DNA from: Chryseobacterium sp. G0201
GTDB lineage: Bacteria > Bacteroidota > Bacteroidia > Flavobacteriales > Weeksellaceae
Direction of reading: 5' to 3'
DNA: 64,000 bases
NCBI RefSeq assembly: GCF_003815655.1
Contig: NZ_CP033917.1
Coordinates: forward strand, 372,001 to 436,000
This document shows, piece by piece, positions 43,868-52,820 of the stretch. Each line of letters starts with the position of its first letter. Positions within the stretch are counted from its first letter, which is position 1. The position numbers were made by a program, and so were the translations under genes. The notes under the pieces are model-generated. The model was not told the origin of the DNA, did not search any database, and was given only the letters and a program-made list of their open reading frames with translations.

Positions 43868-43899
43868 TATTATATTTTTCAGCAAATGATTGCTTGATT

Positions 43900-44157
43900 T
43901 TAAATTTTATCTTTTAAACTTCCATCATCATTAATGTATTTAAATTGATGATTTTGATCGATAATTTTTCCTCCGATTTGTGTGAATACGCCGAATAACC
44001 CTATCCAATCCTCATTATCTAATTCCTTAGGTGTATCCCAGCGAACCATTCCATAAAACCCAGAGCGCATAATATCTAAAACTACTCCATATTCATCGTC
44101 TAAAAAAACTTTTGTTCTTGGGTTAAAATCATTATCAATATTTGAATTATCAATCAT
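43900..44157 (-). CDS. Unknown 85-residue protein next to lptB
   Basis: An 85-residue acidic soluble protein with no signal peptide, Cys or membrane segment. It has a beta-rich middle (KVFLDDEYGVVLDIMRSGFY, GMVRWDTPKELDNEDWIGLF). Family not recognised. It starts 3 nt after the stop of the extended lptB and ends before a shared terminator, so it is in the same transcript. Given the immunity-like tail on that LptB, it may be another small binding or immunity-type protein; this is inference from position only. Confidence 0.75.
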   Translation of the reverse strand: MIDNSNIDNDFNPRTKVFLDDEYGVVLDIMRSGFYGMVRWDTPKELDNEDWIGLFGVFTQIGGKIIDQNHQFKYINDDGSLKDKI

Positions 44158-44160
44158 TAA

Positions 44161-45222
44161 TTATCCAGCATAAATATAGGTTGTAAGATAATGCAATTCT
44201 GATTTGCTTGCCTCTTTCGACTCTGCTTCTGCCTGTTCTAAAGAATATTGAGAATTAATTTCTTTTCTCTGGAAAATAAAAGAATTATTTGCATTCTTAT
44301 CCACGATATCATTAAAAATATGCTCAATTTCAGAATTAGCTAACGATGCAAAGCTGATATCTTCAAAACCGTAAATTAATCTCAAATCATCAAACTGAGC
44401 AAAATTTTCATCCACAAAAGCTTGAAATTGAGATTTGGAGTCGAAATTACCTGCCCAAATATTATAGGCATAAGTTTTCCTTTTTGGTTTGTCTAAAATA
44501 CTCTGATAAACGAAGTTTTCACCAAGATAAGCTTCTCTTACCTGTGGATCATTTGCCAATTCTTCAGGAAGCCCTTCTTTCAGGATCTTTCCTTCAAACA
44601 TAATATATGTTTTATTGGTAATCGCTAAAGTTTGCTGAACGTTGTGGTCTGTAATTAAAATTCCGATGTTTTTGTCAACCAAACTTCTTACGATTTTCTG
44701 AATATCTTCAACCGCGATCGGGTCAACCCCTGCGAAAGGCTCATCCAAAAGGATAAAATTCGGGCTTGTTGCCAAACAACGTGCAATTTCTGTTCTACGT
44801 CTTTCCCCTCCGGAAAGAAGATCTCCTCTGTTTTTACGAACGTGCTGTAATGAAAACTCTTCAACCAATTCATCACATTTCATCTGCTGTTCGCGCTTTG
44901 AAAGATTGGTCAGTTGTAAAACGCCCATAATATTTTCTTCTACCGAAAGTTTTCTGAAAATAGAAGCTTCCTGAGCCAGATAACCGATTCCCTTTTGGGC
45001 TCTGCGGTACATGGCATCGGTTGTAATTTCCTGTTTATCCAAGAAAATCTTTCCTGAAGTGGGCTTAACCAAACCAACAATCATATAAAACGATGTGGTT
45101 TTTCCTGCTCCGTTCGGACCAAGCAACCCAACAATCTCTCCCTGCTGAACCTGTACAGAAACGCCTTTTACAACTTTTTTGGGACCGTATTCTTTGATTA
45201 AGTTTTCTCCTCGTAAAATCAT
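44161..45222 (-). CDS. lptB: LPS export ATPase LptB with an extra C-terminal domain (Imm22-like)
   Basis: A 353-residue protein. Residues 1-240 are a complete LptB: Walker A GPNGAGKT (36-43), signature LSGGE (136-140), Walker B FILLDEP, H193, and the family end VREAYLGENFVY. It energises lipopolysaccharide transport with LptFG. Residues 241-353 are extra: YNIWAGNFDSKSQFQAFVDE, then LIYGFEDISFASLANSEIEH and a final LHYLTTYIYAG. This resembles the Imm22/DUF4284 immunity-protein pattern. The frame is continuous through the junction. Normal LptB is about 240 residues. Confidence 0.9.
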   Translation of the reverse strand: MILRGENLIKEYGPKKVVKGVSVQVQQGEIVGLLGPNGAGKTTSFYMIVGLVKPTSGKIFLDKQEITTDAMYRRAQKGIGYLAQEASIFRKLSVEENIMGVLQLTNLSKREQQMKCDELVEEFSLQHVRKNRGDLLSGGERRRTEIARCLATSPNFILLDEPFAGVDPIAVEDIQKIVRSLVDKNIGILITDHNVQQTLAITNKTYIMFEGKILKEGLPEELANDPQVREAYLGENFVYQSILDKPKRKTYAYNIWAGNFDSKSQFQAFVDENFAQFDDLRLIYGFEDISFASLANSEIEHIFNDIVDKNANNSFIFQRKEINSQYSLEQAEAESKEASKSELHYLTTYIYAG

Positions 45223-45227
45223 AAGAG

Positions 45228-45235
45228 CAAAGATA
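45228..45235 (-). promoter_or_regulatory. -7 element of lptB, five nt from the ATG
   Basis: The minus strand reads TATCTTTG, then CTCTT, then ATG. With such spacing the mRNA would begin at or just before the start codon (leaderless). The rest of 45223-45485 shows only a weak palindrome around 45370. Confidence 0.45.
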
Positions 45236-45485
45236 AAGTTTTTTTGAATTAAAAATTTTAGATTGAGAAATGGTTGTTAAAGTTTTATGAAAATTTAAGG
45301 TTATTTTGGACGTTTATAATTTAAATTAATACTAAGTTTTTCATTCCTAAGAGCCACTTAAATAAAACCTAACAGGTTTATTTAGCTGCCAATTCCTAAA
45401 GGCTGGTTATAAGATTTAATATAAACTTCTTCTCTTTTATTTTATTTCCATAATTTTATAATTCAAACCAATATTACAATTAATT

Positions 45486-46214
45486 ATGGAAAGTAATCAA
45501 GAGTTAACGGATCTTTTGGCATTAGATCTGGGCTTAAATATTGTTAACCGTAGACCTTATGCAAAGGAAGTTTTCAAATGGCAGGACATGGATCTTCTTC
45601 CTCATTCATCTATAGACACTTTACTTTGTGAAATTTTTGAATGGAACGGAAGAAACTGGAGAACGACAGGAAATAATCTCATCGGATTTTTGTTTTCTGA
45701 TGAAAATTTAGAAAAAGTAAAAAATCAATTGATCAATGCTCCCAAAAATCCAGCTTTGATTCCTGACTTTGAGTTCACAAAAGACAGCATGATCGAATAT
45801 GGTCTTTCATTGCCTTCTTTGTTTAATATCGGAGTGAACGGAAATATTAAAAATGCAAAAGATTTTTCAGTACGAGTAAATGGTGTAACAAAATCAAGAA
45901 TTACCAATATTGATTCGCCCGGAATTGAGATCTTAAGAAACTATTCTGAATTTACACAAGACCAGTCTAAAACGTATAGAAAAAATATTAAGTTCAATTA
46001 TTTGAGTACTTCCCTATTTTACGCAGAAAGTGTGGAAATTTATCTTGAAAAAGAATCAGGTATTGGATTAGATATAAGTTTTCAGACTCAAAATGTGGAA
46101 GTTGAAGCAAAACTAGATACTGATACTAAAAAACATTTCGTTTTAAAATATTCTGGAAATCAGGCACCTTTTGCGGCTAAATTTACAAAGGGAAAAGATT
46201 TTGAGATTTCTTAG
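45486..46214 (+). CDS. Orphan cytosolic protein of unknown function
   Basis: A 242-residue protein without signal peptide or membrane helix. Two apparent parts: an N-terminal half with YAKEVFKWQDMDLLPHSS and DTLLCEIFEWNGRNW, and a beta-rich C-terminal half with AKDFSVRVNGVTKSRI and SLFYAESVEIYLEKESGIGL, ending YSGNQAPFAAKFTKGKDFEI. Not recognised with confidence. The alternating beta pattern near the end has a faint likeness to bacterial gasdermin-type pore formers, but no protease gene is nearby. It is monocistronic, convergent with hemB. Confidence 0.7.
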   Translation: MESNQELTDLLALDLGLNIVNRRPYAKEVFKWQDMDLLPHSSIDTLLCEIFEWNGRNWRTTGNNLIGFLFSDENLEKVKNQLINAPKNPALIPDFEFTKDSMIEYGLSLPSLFNIGVNGNIKNAKDFSVRVNGVTKSRITNIDSPGIEILRNYSEFTQDQSKTYRKNIKFNYLSTSLFYAESVEIYLEKESGIGLDISFQTQNVEVEAKLDTDTKKHFVLKYSGNQAPFAAKFTKGKDFEIS

Positions 46215-46307
46215 AAGTTATAAATTATGAGTTATGAATTATGAGTTCTTTGTTGCCGAATATTTCGCGCAATTAAAAACTCATAATTCATAACTCTTAA
46301 CTTATAA
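46215..46307. terminator. Long bidirectional hairpin between convergent genes
   Basis: Left arm ending GTTATGAATTATGAGTT (46231-46247) and right arm AACTCATAATTCATAAC (46278-46294) pair perfectly over 17 bp, with further imperfect pairing outward. It serves both the orphan gene and hemB. Confidence 0.7.
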
Positions 46308-46312
46308 CTCAT

Positions 46313-47302
46313 TTATTTGTTTAAAAGAATCGCTGCTTCTTTAGCAAAATAAGTAAAGATCATATCTGCTCCTGCTCTTTTAAAGCAAGTTAAGCTTTCA
46401 ATGATTGTTTTGTCATTATCCAGCCAGCCGTTTTGAGCCGCAGCTTTTACCATTGCATATTCACCACTTACGTTGTAAACCGCGATTGGAAGATCGATCG
46501 CTTCACGAACTTTAGAAACAATATCAAGATAAGGAAGTCCCGGTTTGATCATAATGATGTCTGCACCTTCATCAATATCTTTAAAAACTTCATTTAAGGC
46601 TTCTCTTGAATTATGAAAATCCATCTGATAGGTCTTTTTATCTTTCGGAATTTCCATATCATCTTTCGGAGCACTGTCTAAAGCACTTCTGAACGGTCCG
46701 TAAAAAGAACTCGCATATTTTGCGGAATAACTTAAAATTCCAACATCGGTAAATCCGTTTTCTTCTAAAGCTTCACGAATTGTCAACACTCTCCCATCCA
46801 TCATGTCACTTGGTGCCACAATGTCAGCTCCGGCTTCGGCGTGTGACACAGACATTCTTGCTAAGGCATCATTCGTAGCATCATTTAAAATCTTTCCATT
46901 TTCAATAATTCCGTCGTGGCCGTAGATCGAATAGGGATCTAAAGCGACATCTGGCATTACGATCATCTCAGGAACTGCATCTTTGATTGCTTTAATTGTA
47001 CTCTGCATCAAGCCATCTTTGTTCCAAGCTTCTTTTCCGGTGTTGTCTTTTAAATGATCAGACACCTTCATGTACAAATTGACAGCTTTTACTCCTAAAG
47101 AAAATAATTCTTTACATTCCTTCACCGTTAAATCGATACTTCGCCTGAAAATACCCGGCATCGACGGGATCGGTTCCTGCTTGTTTTCGCCCTCCATCAC
47201 GAAGATCGGCATTACAAAATCATCAGTTGTAAGGATACTTTCTCTTACCAAGCTTCTCATAGATTCATTAACCCTAAGTCTTCTATTTCTTGAATGTATC
47301 AT
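46313..47302 (-). CDS. hemB: Porphobilinogen synthase (delta-aminolevulinate dehydratase)
   Basis: A 329-residue ALAD. Schiff-base lysines lie in LSYSAKYASSFYGPFR and ADIIMIKPGLPYLDIV, with RRLRVNESMRSLVRE at the start and PIAVYNVSGEYAMVKAA near the end. The canonical Zn-binding three-Cys site is not seen; the segment VMPDVALDPYSIYGHDG has Asp/Ala instead, so it is the magnesium-dependent type. It condenses two 5-aminolevulinates to porphobilinogen for heme. It has its own -7 box (TAAATTTG, 47331-47338). Confidence 0.95.
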   Translation of the reverse strand: MIHSRNRRLRVNESMRSLVRESILTTDDFVMPIFVMEGENKQEPIPSMPGIFRRSIDLTVKECKELFSLGVKAVNLYMKVSDHLKDNTGKEAWNKDGLMQSTIKAIKDAVPEMIVMPDVALDPYSIYGHDGIIENGKILNDATNDALARMSVSHAEAGADIVAPSDMMDGRVLTIREALEENGFTDVGILSYSAKYASSFYGPFRSALDSAPKDDMEIPKDKKTYQMDFHNSREALNEVFKDIDEGADIIMIKPGLPYLDIVSKVREAIDLPIAVYNVSGEYAMVKAAAQNGWLDNDKTIIESLTCFKRAGADMIFTYFAKEAAILLNK

Positions 47303-47330
47303 TTTGGAATACTTTTTGAATAAGTTTCTG

Positions 47331-47338
47331 CAAATTTA
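47331..47338 (-). promoter_or_regulatory. -7 element of hemB
   Basis: The minus strand reads TAAATTTGC, 28 nt upstream of the ATG; a TTG lies 25 nt further upstream, slightly more than the usual spacing. Confidence 0.5.
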
Positions 47339-47421
47339 GTATAAGTTCTATAAAAAAATATTGCAAGTGATTATAGAATTATTTACTTTTGTTATGAAAT
47401 ACCTAGAGAAATTATAATTTG

Positions 47422-47772
47422 ATGAAAAAACTTTTACTTTTATTTCTATTTATAGGCACTTTTGTTGGCTTTTCCAACAATTTTAAAGCTCAACTGAGAG
47501 AGCCTGGTTCCATCTCGCAAAAAGCAGATGATGGTGTGCTTGTTGCCTATCCGAATCCTGCAAAGGATTTCCTTATCATTAAGGCAAAGGACTCTTCTTT
47601 AAGAGTTAAAAGCGTGACTTTTTATTCAATTTTGGGTACACAAGTTGCTAATTACACAGTAAATATGAATTCTGGAGAGATCAATATTGAAAAATTGAAA
47701 CCCGGAAAATATTTGATTCGCTACACTTTAAGCGATAATACCCAAAAGGTTACTCAAATCGTAAAACAATAA
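47422..47772 (+). CDS. Minimal secreted protein consisting mainly of a T9SS sorting domain
   Basis: A 116-residue protein: signal peptide (MKKLLLLFLFIGTFVGFSNN, ending FKAQ), about 17 residues of linker, then a full type A T9SS C-terminal domain (VAYPNPAKDFLIIKAKDSSL ... KLKPGKYLIRYTLSDNTQKV). There is practically no cargo. Such tail-only proteins could be substrates or signals for the secretion machine. ATG at 47422 is used; the in-frame TTG just before it is not needed. A terminator follows. Confidence 0.85.
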   Translation: MKKLLLLFLFIGTFVGFSNNFKAQLREPGSISQKADDGVLVAYPNPAKDFLIIKAKDSSLRVKSVTFYSILGTQVANYTVNMNSGEINIEKLKPGKYLIRYTLSDNTQKVTQIVKQ

Positions 47773-47776
47773 ATTT

Positions 47777-47810
47777 AAATCCTGATAATCATCAGGATTT
47801 TTTCTTTTAG
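47777..47810 (+). terminator. Terminator of the small T9SS-tail gene
   Basis: Stem AAATCCTGAT/ATCAGGATTT around a short loop, then a T-rich run. Confidence 0.85.
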
Positions 47811-47877
47811 ATTAATTCTGTTTCAATTATTCCGTAACTTTCGGGATATTTTTATACTAATATAGAAAAACAACTTA

Positions 47878-48789
47878 ATGCTAAAAGCTGAACATATTAC
47901 GAAGACTTACAATGCGGGTAAAAAAACAGCATTGGACGACTTCAGTATCCATGTCCCAACAGGGAGTATTTATGGTCTTCTTGGCCCAAACGGTGCCGGA
48001 AAAACTTCATTTATCCGTATCATCAATCAAATCACTCAGGCTGATTCAGGAGACGTTTTTATCAACGGAGAAAAGCTTAATCAAAGTCACATCAGAGATA
48101 TCGGTTACATGCCTGAAGAAAGAGGTTTGTATAAAAATATGACTGTTGGTGATCAGATCCTTTATTTCGGAGAATTAAAAGGAATGACCAAAAATGATGC
48201 TTTAAATGAAGCAAAAAAATGGTTTGAAAAACTGAATATCGATCAATGGTGGAAGAAAAAACTGTCTGAACTTTCAAAAGGGATGGCTCAGAAAATTCAG
48301 TTTGTGGTAACGGTACTTCACAGACCGCATCTTTTAATTTTAGACGAACCTTTCTCTGGTTTTGACCCTGTAAATGCCAATCTGATCAAAGATCAAATCA
48401 TCGAACTTAAAAATAACGGAACAACCATTATTCTTTCGACTCACAGAATGGAAAGTGTGGAAGAAATGTGTGATTATGTAGCATTAATCAATAATTCTAA
48501 AAAAATTATTGACGGAAGAGTTTTTGACGTAAGAGAAAAATTCAAGAAAAATATTTTTGGAATTACTCTTTCAGAAGTAAGTGATGCTCAATTTGACACT
48601 TTCAAGAACAAATACGAGATTTTTAATTATACCAATGAAAATAATCTGGTTTCTTTCGATTTAAAAAATGAGAATGACCAGAACAACATCATTTTAGACC
48701 TTGTAAATGTTGGAAAAGTGAGATCGTTTGACGAAAAAATTCCAAGTATGAATGAAGTATTTATTAATGCCGTAAGCAACAACTCTTAA
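47878..48789 (+). CDS. ABC transporter ATP-binding protein (NatA/EcsA-like)
   Basis: A 303-residue ATPase: Walker A GPNGAGKTSF, Q-loop near YMPEERGLYK, signature LSKGMAQKIQ, Walker B LLILDEPFSGFDP, H-loop STHRM, plus a ~70-residue C-terminal DUF4162-like extension. It drives the permease encoded 2 nt downstream. NatAB-type systems export sodium or other ions or drugs; the substrate is not evident. Confidence 0.92.
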   Translation: MLKAEHITKTYNAGKKTALDDFSIHVPTGSIYGLLGPNGAGKTSFIRIINQITQADSGDVFINGEKLNQSHIRDIGYMPEERGLYKNMTVGDQILYFGELKGMTKNDALNEAKKWFEKLNIDQWWKKKLSELSKGMAQKIQFVVTVLHRPHLLILDEPFSGFDPVNANLIKDQIIELKNNGTTIILSTHRMESVEEMCDYVALINNSKKIIDGRVFDVREKFKKNIFGITLSEVSDAQFDTFKNKYEIFNYTNENNLVSFDLKNENDQNNIILDLVNVGKVRSFDEKIPSMNEVFINAVSNNS

Positions 48790-48791
48790 TT

Positions 48792-50102
48792 ATGAATAAT
48801 ATTTTTTTAATTACAAAAAGGGAATTTCTTACGCAGGTTAAGAAGAAATCCTTCATTATATTAACTTTATTAGCTCCCGTTATGATTATTGCTTTTGGGG
48901 CAGTTATCGGATTAATGTTTAAGGCTAATGAGTCGCACAGCATCATTGAAGTTGTTGATAAAAGCGGATTGTTTAAAAATCAGTTAAAATCAAATGATAA
49001 ACTTAATTATGTTTTTGTTTCTGCGGCTGATGAAAAGTCGAAGGTCAATAATTTAAAAGGAAATGAATCTTTAGACGGAATTTTAATCTTACCTGAATTA
49101 AGCGGTCAAAATTATGATGATCTGGAAAAAAATTCAAGGTTGGTTATTAATTCTAAAATTGGTTTTGATACAAAACAGAGAATCATTTCTGATATCACAA
49201 ATGTCATTAAAAAAGAAAAGATCAAGCAATTAGGCATTGCAGAAGCTCAACTTGATAATCTTGATAAAAGTTTCACTTTAAAAACGATCAACGTTTCTGA
49301 AAATAATAAAGAAGATTCTGATCTTAGTTTTGGTGTCAAGACTGGATTGAGCATGGTTTTAATGTACGTTACTTTCATGTTTATCCTGATTTATGGTGTG
49401 AGAGTAATGAGAAGTGTTTTGGAGGAGAAAAACAACCGTGTTGTAGAAATCATCATCTCTTCTGTGAAGCCATTTGAATTGATGATGGGTAAAATTTTGG
49501 GAGTAACGATGGTTGCTTTGACTCAGTTTATTATCTGGATCACGATGTCGGTTATTGGTGCGTTGGTTTTAAATACAGGTTTTAATTCAATACAGAAAAA
49601 TATTCCCGGCGGAAATGAAGAAATGATGAGTAAATTAGATATTGCTCAGATTGCAACTCAGGTTTCTCACAGTCTATTGGAGCTTAATTTTCCTTTAATT
49701 ATCGGTGTATTTATTATTTATTTTCTTTTGGGATATATCTTTTATAGCTCGATTTATGCTGCGATTGGTTCTGCGGTTGATAATGAAACAGAAACTCAAC
49801 AATTCACCTTATTTGCTATTTTACCATTAACTTTAGGTATGTATGGAAGTTTTTCTTTAATGAATAATCCTGACGGCCCTCTAGGTTTTTGGTTATCTAT
49901 AATTCCTTTCACATCACCTGTTGCGATGATTGCAAGAATTCCTTTTGGAGTTCCTATCTGGCAATTGGCATTGTCGATTGTATTATTGTTAGGAACAACG
50001 ATTTTCATGATATTCCTTGCAGGAAAAATATACAGAGTAGGAATTTTAATGTATGGAAATAAGGCTACTTTGAAAGAGCTTTGGAAATGGGTAAGAGGAT
50101 AA
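48792..50102 (+). CDS. ABC-2 type permease (NatB-like)
   Basis: A 436-residue permease with an N-terminal helix (~20-40), a large extracytoplasmic loop (~45-180), and five or six C-terminal membrane helices (~185-430). The EEKNNRVVEIIISSVKPFELMMGKILGV segment is typical of NatB/YhaP proteins. It starts 2 nt after its ATPase and forms a two-gene export system. Confidence 0.9.
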   Translation: MNNIFLITKREFLTQVKKKSFIILTLLAPVMIIAFGAVIGLMFKANESHSIIEVVDKSGLFKNQLKSNDKLNYVFVSAADEKSKVNNLKGNESLDGILILPELSGQNYDDLEKNSRLVINSKIGFDTKQRIISDITNVIKKEKIKQLGIAEAQLDNLDKSFTLKTINVSENNKEDSDLSFGVKTGLSMVLMYVTFMFILIYGVRVMRSVLEEKNNRVVEIIISSVKPFELMMGKILGVTMVALTQFIIWITMSVIGALVLNTGFNSIQKNIPGGNEEMMSKLDIAQIATQVSHSLLELNFPLIIGVFIIYFLLGYIFYSSIYAAIGSAVDNETETQQFTLFAILPLTLGMYGSFSLMNNPDGPLGFWLSIIPFTSPVAMIARIPFGVPIWQLALSIVLLLGTTIFMIFLAGKIYRVGILMYGNKATLKELWKWVRG

Positions 50103-50131
50103 AATTATCACCTGAAAATTAAAAACTATAA

Positions 50132-50172
50132 AACAAAAATCCCGAGAATTAAAATTCCCGGGATTTTTTATG
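50132..50172. terminator. Bidirectional terminator between NatB-like and barrel genes
   Basis: AAAATCCCGAGAATT pairs with AATTCCCGGGATTTT with one mismatch, flanked by A and T runs. Confidence 0.85.
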
Positions 50173-50189
50173 TTTCTTATGAAATCTTT

Positions 50190-50858
50190 TTATTCAAAGA
50201 TGTAGCTGATTTTAGCACTAAGAACTTGTTCAGATTTACCTTTCGTACTTCCTAATGGCTCGTTCTTAAGACCTGGATAGGTATTAGAAACACCAAAATC
50301 ATAGTTGAAAGCAAATTCTAACTGTCTTTTGTAGCTATATCCTACACCAATTCCTACACCAAAGTTAAAGCTAGCAGCTTTACCATTTACTCCAGGAAGA
50401 CCAGGAACAGTAACATCCGGATCATAATAAGGTCTTGATACAGGAGCGTTTTTAACTTTCTGGCTAATTAAAAAATTAAATCTAGGTCCTGCCATTGCAA
50501 AGAATTCTGATTCAGCTTCTGAAAAATATCCTTTGAAATAAATAGGAACACTGATGTAATTATTTGCATAAACAGCGTCATAACCATCTCTTCCTTTACC
50601 ATCCTTATCTTTTCCTGTTTCTCCGGCTCCGTAGTATAATACCTCAGGCTGTAAGAAAAACTGGTTTTCTTTTCCTATTGGAATTAAAGCTAAAGCTCCG
50701 GCCTGAACTGTAAATCTAGGACCTGAAGGGTTGTGAGCATTTTTTACTCTGGCGTAATTACCTCCTGCAGTGATACCGAATCTTGTGCTACTGAAATCGA
50801 TCTGGGCGAAAGATAACGTAGAAAGTACCAAAGCTGAGGCTAATAAAAGTTTTTTCAT
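50190..50858 (-). CDS. Outer membrane beta-barrel (porin family) protein
   Basis: A 222-residue small barrel with signal peptide (MKKLLLASALVLSTLSFAQ). It starts DFSSTRFGITAGGNYARVKN and ends with a strand closing in aromatic YIF E; eight-strand PorT/OmpX-like repeats such as FFLQPEVLYYGAG and FNFGVGIGVGYSYKRQLEFA are visible. PorT-family relatives act in envelope assembly, but no specific role can be assigned. It precedes sucD's end by 16 nt on the same strand. Confidence 0.87.
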   Translation of the reverse strand: MKKLLLASALVLSTLSFAQIDFSSTRFGITAGGNYARVKNAHNPSGPRFTVQAGALALIPIGKENQFFLQPEVLYYGAGETGKDKDGKGRDGYDAVYANNYISVPIYFKGYFSEAESEFFAMAGPRFNFLISQKVKNAPVSRPYYDPDVTVPGLPGVNGKAASFNFGVGIGVGYSYKRQLEFAFNYDFGVSNTYPGLKNEPLGSTKGKSEQVLSAKISYIFE

Positions 50859-50874
50859 ATGTTGGGTTTTATAA

Positions 50875-51747
50875 TTAAGCTAAAATTTTCGCTACAGTTG
50901 CACCGATATCAGCAGGAGAATCTACAACGTTGATTCCGTTTTCTCTCATAATCTCCATTTTTGCCTGAGCAGTATCTTCATCACCACCTACGATAGCACC
51001 AGCGTGCCCCATAGTTCTTCCTTTAGGAGCAGTTTGCCCAGCGATAAATCCTACAACCGGTTTAGTAGATCCACTAGCTTTGTACCATCTTGCAGCTTCA
51101 GCCTCAAGACCACCACCGATCTCACCGATCATAACAACAGCTTCAGTTTCCGGATCGTTGATGAACAATTCTAGAGCTTCTCTTGTAGTAGTTCCAATGA
51201 TTGGGTCACCACCAATACCGATAGCAGTAGAAACACCGAAACCAGCTTTTACAACTTGGTCAGCAGCTTCATAAGTAAGAGTTCCTGATTTAGAAACGAT
51301 ACCTACTTTTCCTTTTTTGAAAACGAAACCTGGCATAATACCAATTTTAGCTTCTTCAGAAGTAATGATTCCCGGACAGTTTGGTCCGATCAATCTACAA
51401 TCTCTGTCTGCAATGTAAGATTTTACTTTTACCATGTCTGCTACAGGAATACCTTCAGTAATACATACGATCACTTTAATTCCAGCTTCAGCAGCTTCCA
51501 TGATAGCATCTGCAGCAAATGCAGGCGGTACGAAAATGATACTTACATTAGCTCCAGCTTTTTCAACAGCATCAGCAACAGTGTTGAATACCGGCTTTCC
51601 TAAGTGCTCGCTACCTCCTTTTCCTGGAGTAACACCACCTACTACGTTTGTTCCGTATTCAATCATCTGACCTGCGTGGAAAGTACCTTCGTTACCTGTA
51701 AATCCTTGTACAATTACTTTAGAATCTTTGTTTACTAAAATTGACAT
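50875..51747 (-). CDS. sucD: Succinyl-CoA synthetase alpha subunit
   Basis: A 290-residue SucD. It has the CoA-binding Rossmann region ([20 protein letters not shown]), [20 protein letters not shown], and the phosphohistidine loop [13 protein letters not shown]. With SucC, not in this window, it interconverts succinyl-CoA and succinate with nucleotide formation in the TCA cycle. It lies at the end of the envelope gene block, an arrangement common in Flavobacteriia. Confidence 0.97.
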   Translation of the reverse strand: MSILVNKDSKVIVQGFTGNEGTFHAGQMIEYGTNVVGGVTPGKGGSEHLGKPVFNTVADAVEKAGANVSIIFVPPAFAADAIMEAAEAGIKVIVCITEGIPVADMVKVKSYIADRDCRLIGPNCPGIITSEEAKIGIMPGFVFKKGKVGIVSKSGTLTYEAADQVVKAGFGVSTAIGIGGDPIIGTTTREALELFINDPETEAVVMIGEIGGGLEAEAARWYKASGSTKPVVGFIAGQTAPKGRTMGHAGAIVGGDEDTAQAKMEIMRENGINVVDSPADIGATVAKILA

Positions 51748-51791
51748 TTTATTGTTGTTTTAATTTATTTTTATTTTCTTATTAATGCTCA

Positions 51792-51799
51792 CAAATTTA
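51792..51799 (-). promoter_or_regulatory. -7 element of sucD
   Basis: The minus strand reads TAAATTTG, 44 nt upstream of the ATG; no -33 TTG in the expected place. Confidence 0.4.
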
Positions 51800-51839
51800 C
51801 TTAATTTTCTTTGATTTTAGATAAAACCTTAAGAATTGT

Positions 51840-52742
51840 TTATTTGAGATTTCTCAGTTTTACTTCTTTCTTCAAATAAGTTTTAAAATCTTCTGCAAAC
51901 ATCCCGATATAAGTCCCTTTTTCAAGATCTCTGTTGACTCCAGTTTTGCCGAGAATTACAGATCCGTCAGCTATTTTATTACCGGAAGCCATGCCAACCT
52001 GTCCCCATAACGTTACTTCATTTCCTATTACGCAACATCCTGCGATTCCGACTTGTGAGGCAATTAAACATTTTTTACCAATCACGGTATCATGACCGAT
52101 CTGAATTTGATTATCCAAAACAGAACCTTCTCCGATAACGGTAGAATCTGTAACTCCTCTGTCGATTGTACAGCCGTTTCCGATTTCTACATTGTTTTCG
52201 ATGACAACATTTCCTACAGAGATCAGACGGTCAAAATTTCCATTTAATTTTCTGTAATAAAAAGCATCACCTCCTAAAACTGTGTTTGATTGAATAATTA
52301 CATTGTCACCAATAACAGTTCTGTCACCAATCACAACATTAGGAAAAATAAGTGTATTTTTTCCAATGGTAACATTATTTCCGATAACAGCTGTACGATG
52401 GATTTTTGTACCCTCTCCGATTTCAACATCGTGAAGTTCTTCTGTGAAATTATATATTCTCGTAAAATGAGTGTTGATCTTATTAAAATCTCCGAAAGGA
52501 TCTTCGGAAACTAAAAGCGCTTTACCTTCCGGACATTCAACTTCTTTGTCAATCAAAATAATTGTTGCTGCTGAATTTAAAGCTTTATCGTAATATTTTG
52601 GATGGTTTACGAAAACTATATCTCCCGGTCTCACCATGTGAATTTCATTCGTTCCTAATACTTCAAAGTCTTCAGAACCGATGAATTTTGATCCGATAAG
52701 ATCAGCAATAGTTTTCAGTTTTTGTGGTTGATGAAACGTCAT
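51840..52742 (-). CDS. LpxD paralogue (left-handed beta-helix N-acyltransferase-like)
   Basis: A 300-residue protein with the LpxD layout: a UDP-binding N-terminal domain (~1-100), then hexapeptide repeats ([19 protein letters not shown]) and the catalytic-type His in [20 protein letters not shown]. It ends in a short helix. A second, more typical LpxD is encoded at 55743-56774. This copy may acylate a different substrate or have become a regulator. It lies between efp and sucD. Confidence 0.85.
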   Translation of the reverse strand: MTFHQPQKLKTIADLIGSKFIGSEDFEVLGTNEIHMVRPGDIVFVNHPKYYDKALNSAATIILIDKEVECPEGKALLVSEDPFGDFNKINTHFTRIYNFTEELHDVEIGEGTKIHRTAVIGNNVTIGKNTLIFPNVVIGDRTVIGDNVIIQSNTVLGGDAFYYRKLNGNFDRLISVGNVVIENNVEIGNGCTIDRGVTDSTVIGEGSVLDNQIQIGHDTVIGKKCLIASQVGIAGCCVIGNEVTLWGQVGMASGNKIADGSVILGKTGVNRDLEKGTYIGMFAEDFKTYLKKEVKLRNLK

Positions 52743-52820
52743 ATTTTTAAATGATGTTTAAATTATATCAACCGTGTCAAAGTTTGAAACCCTGACAAGG
52801 TTTGTTTTCAAGTTTAGATT

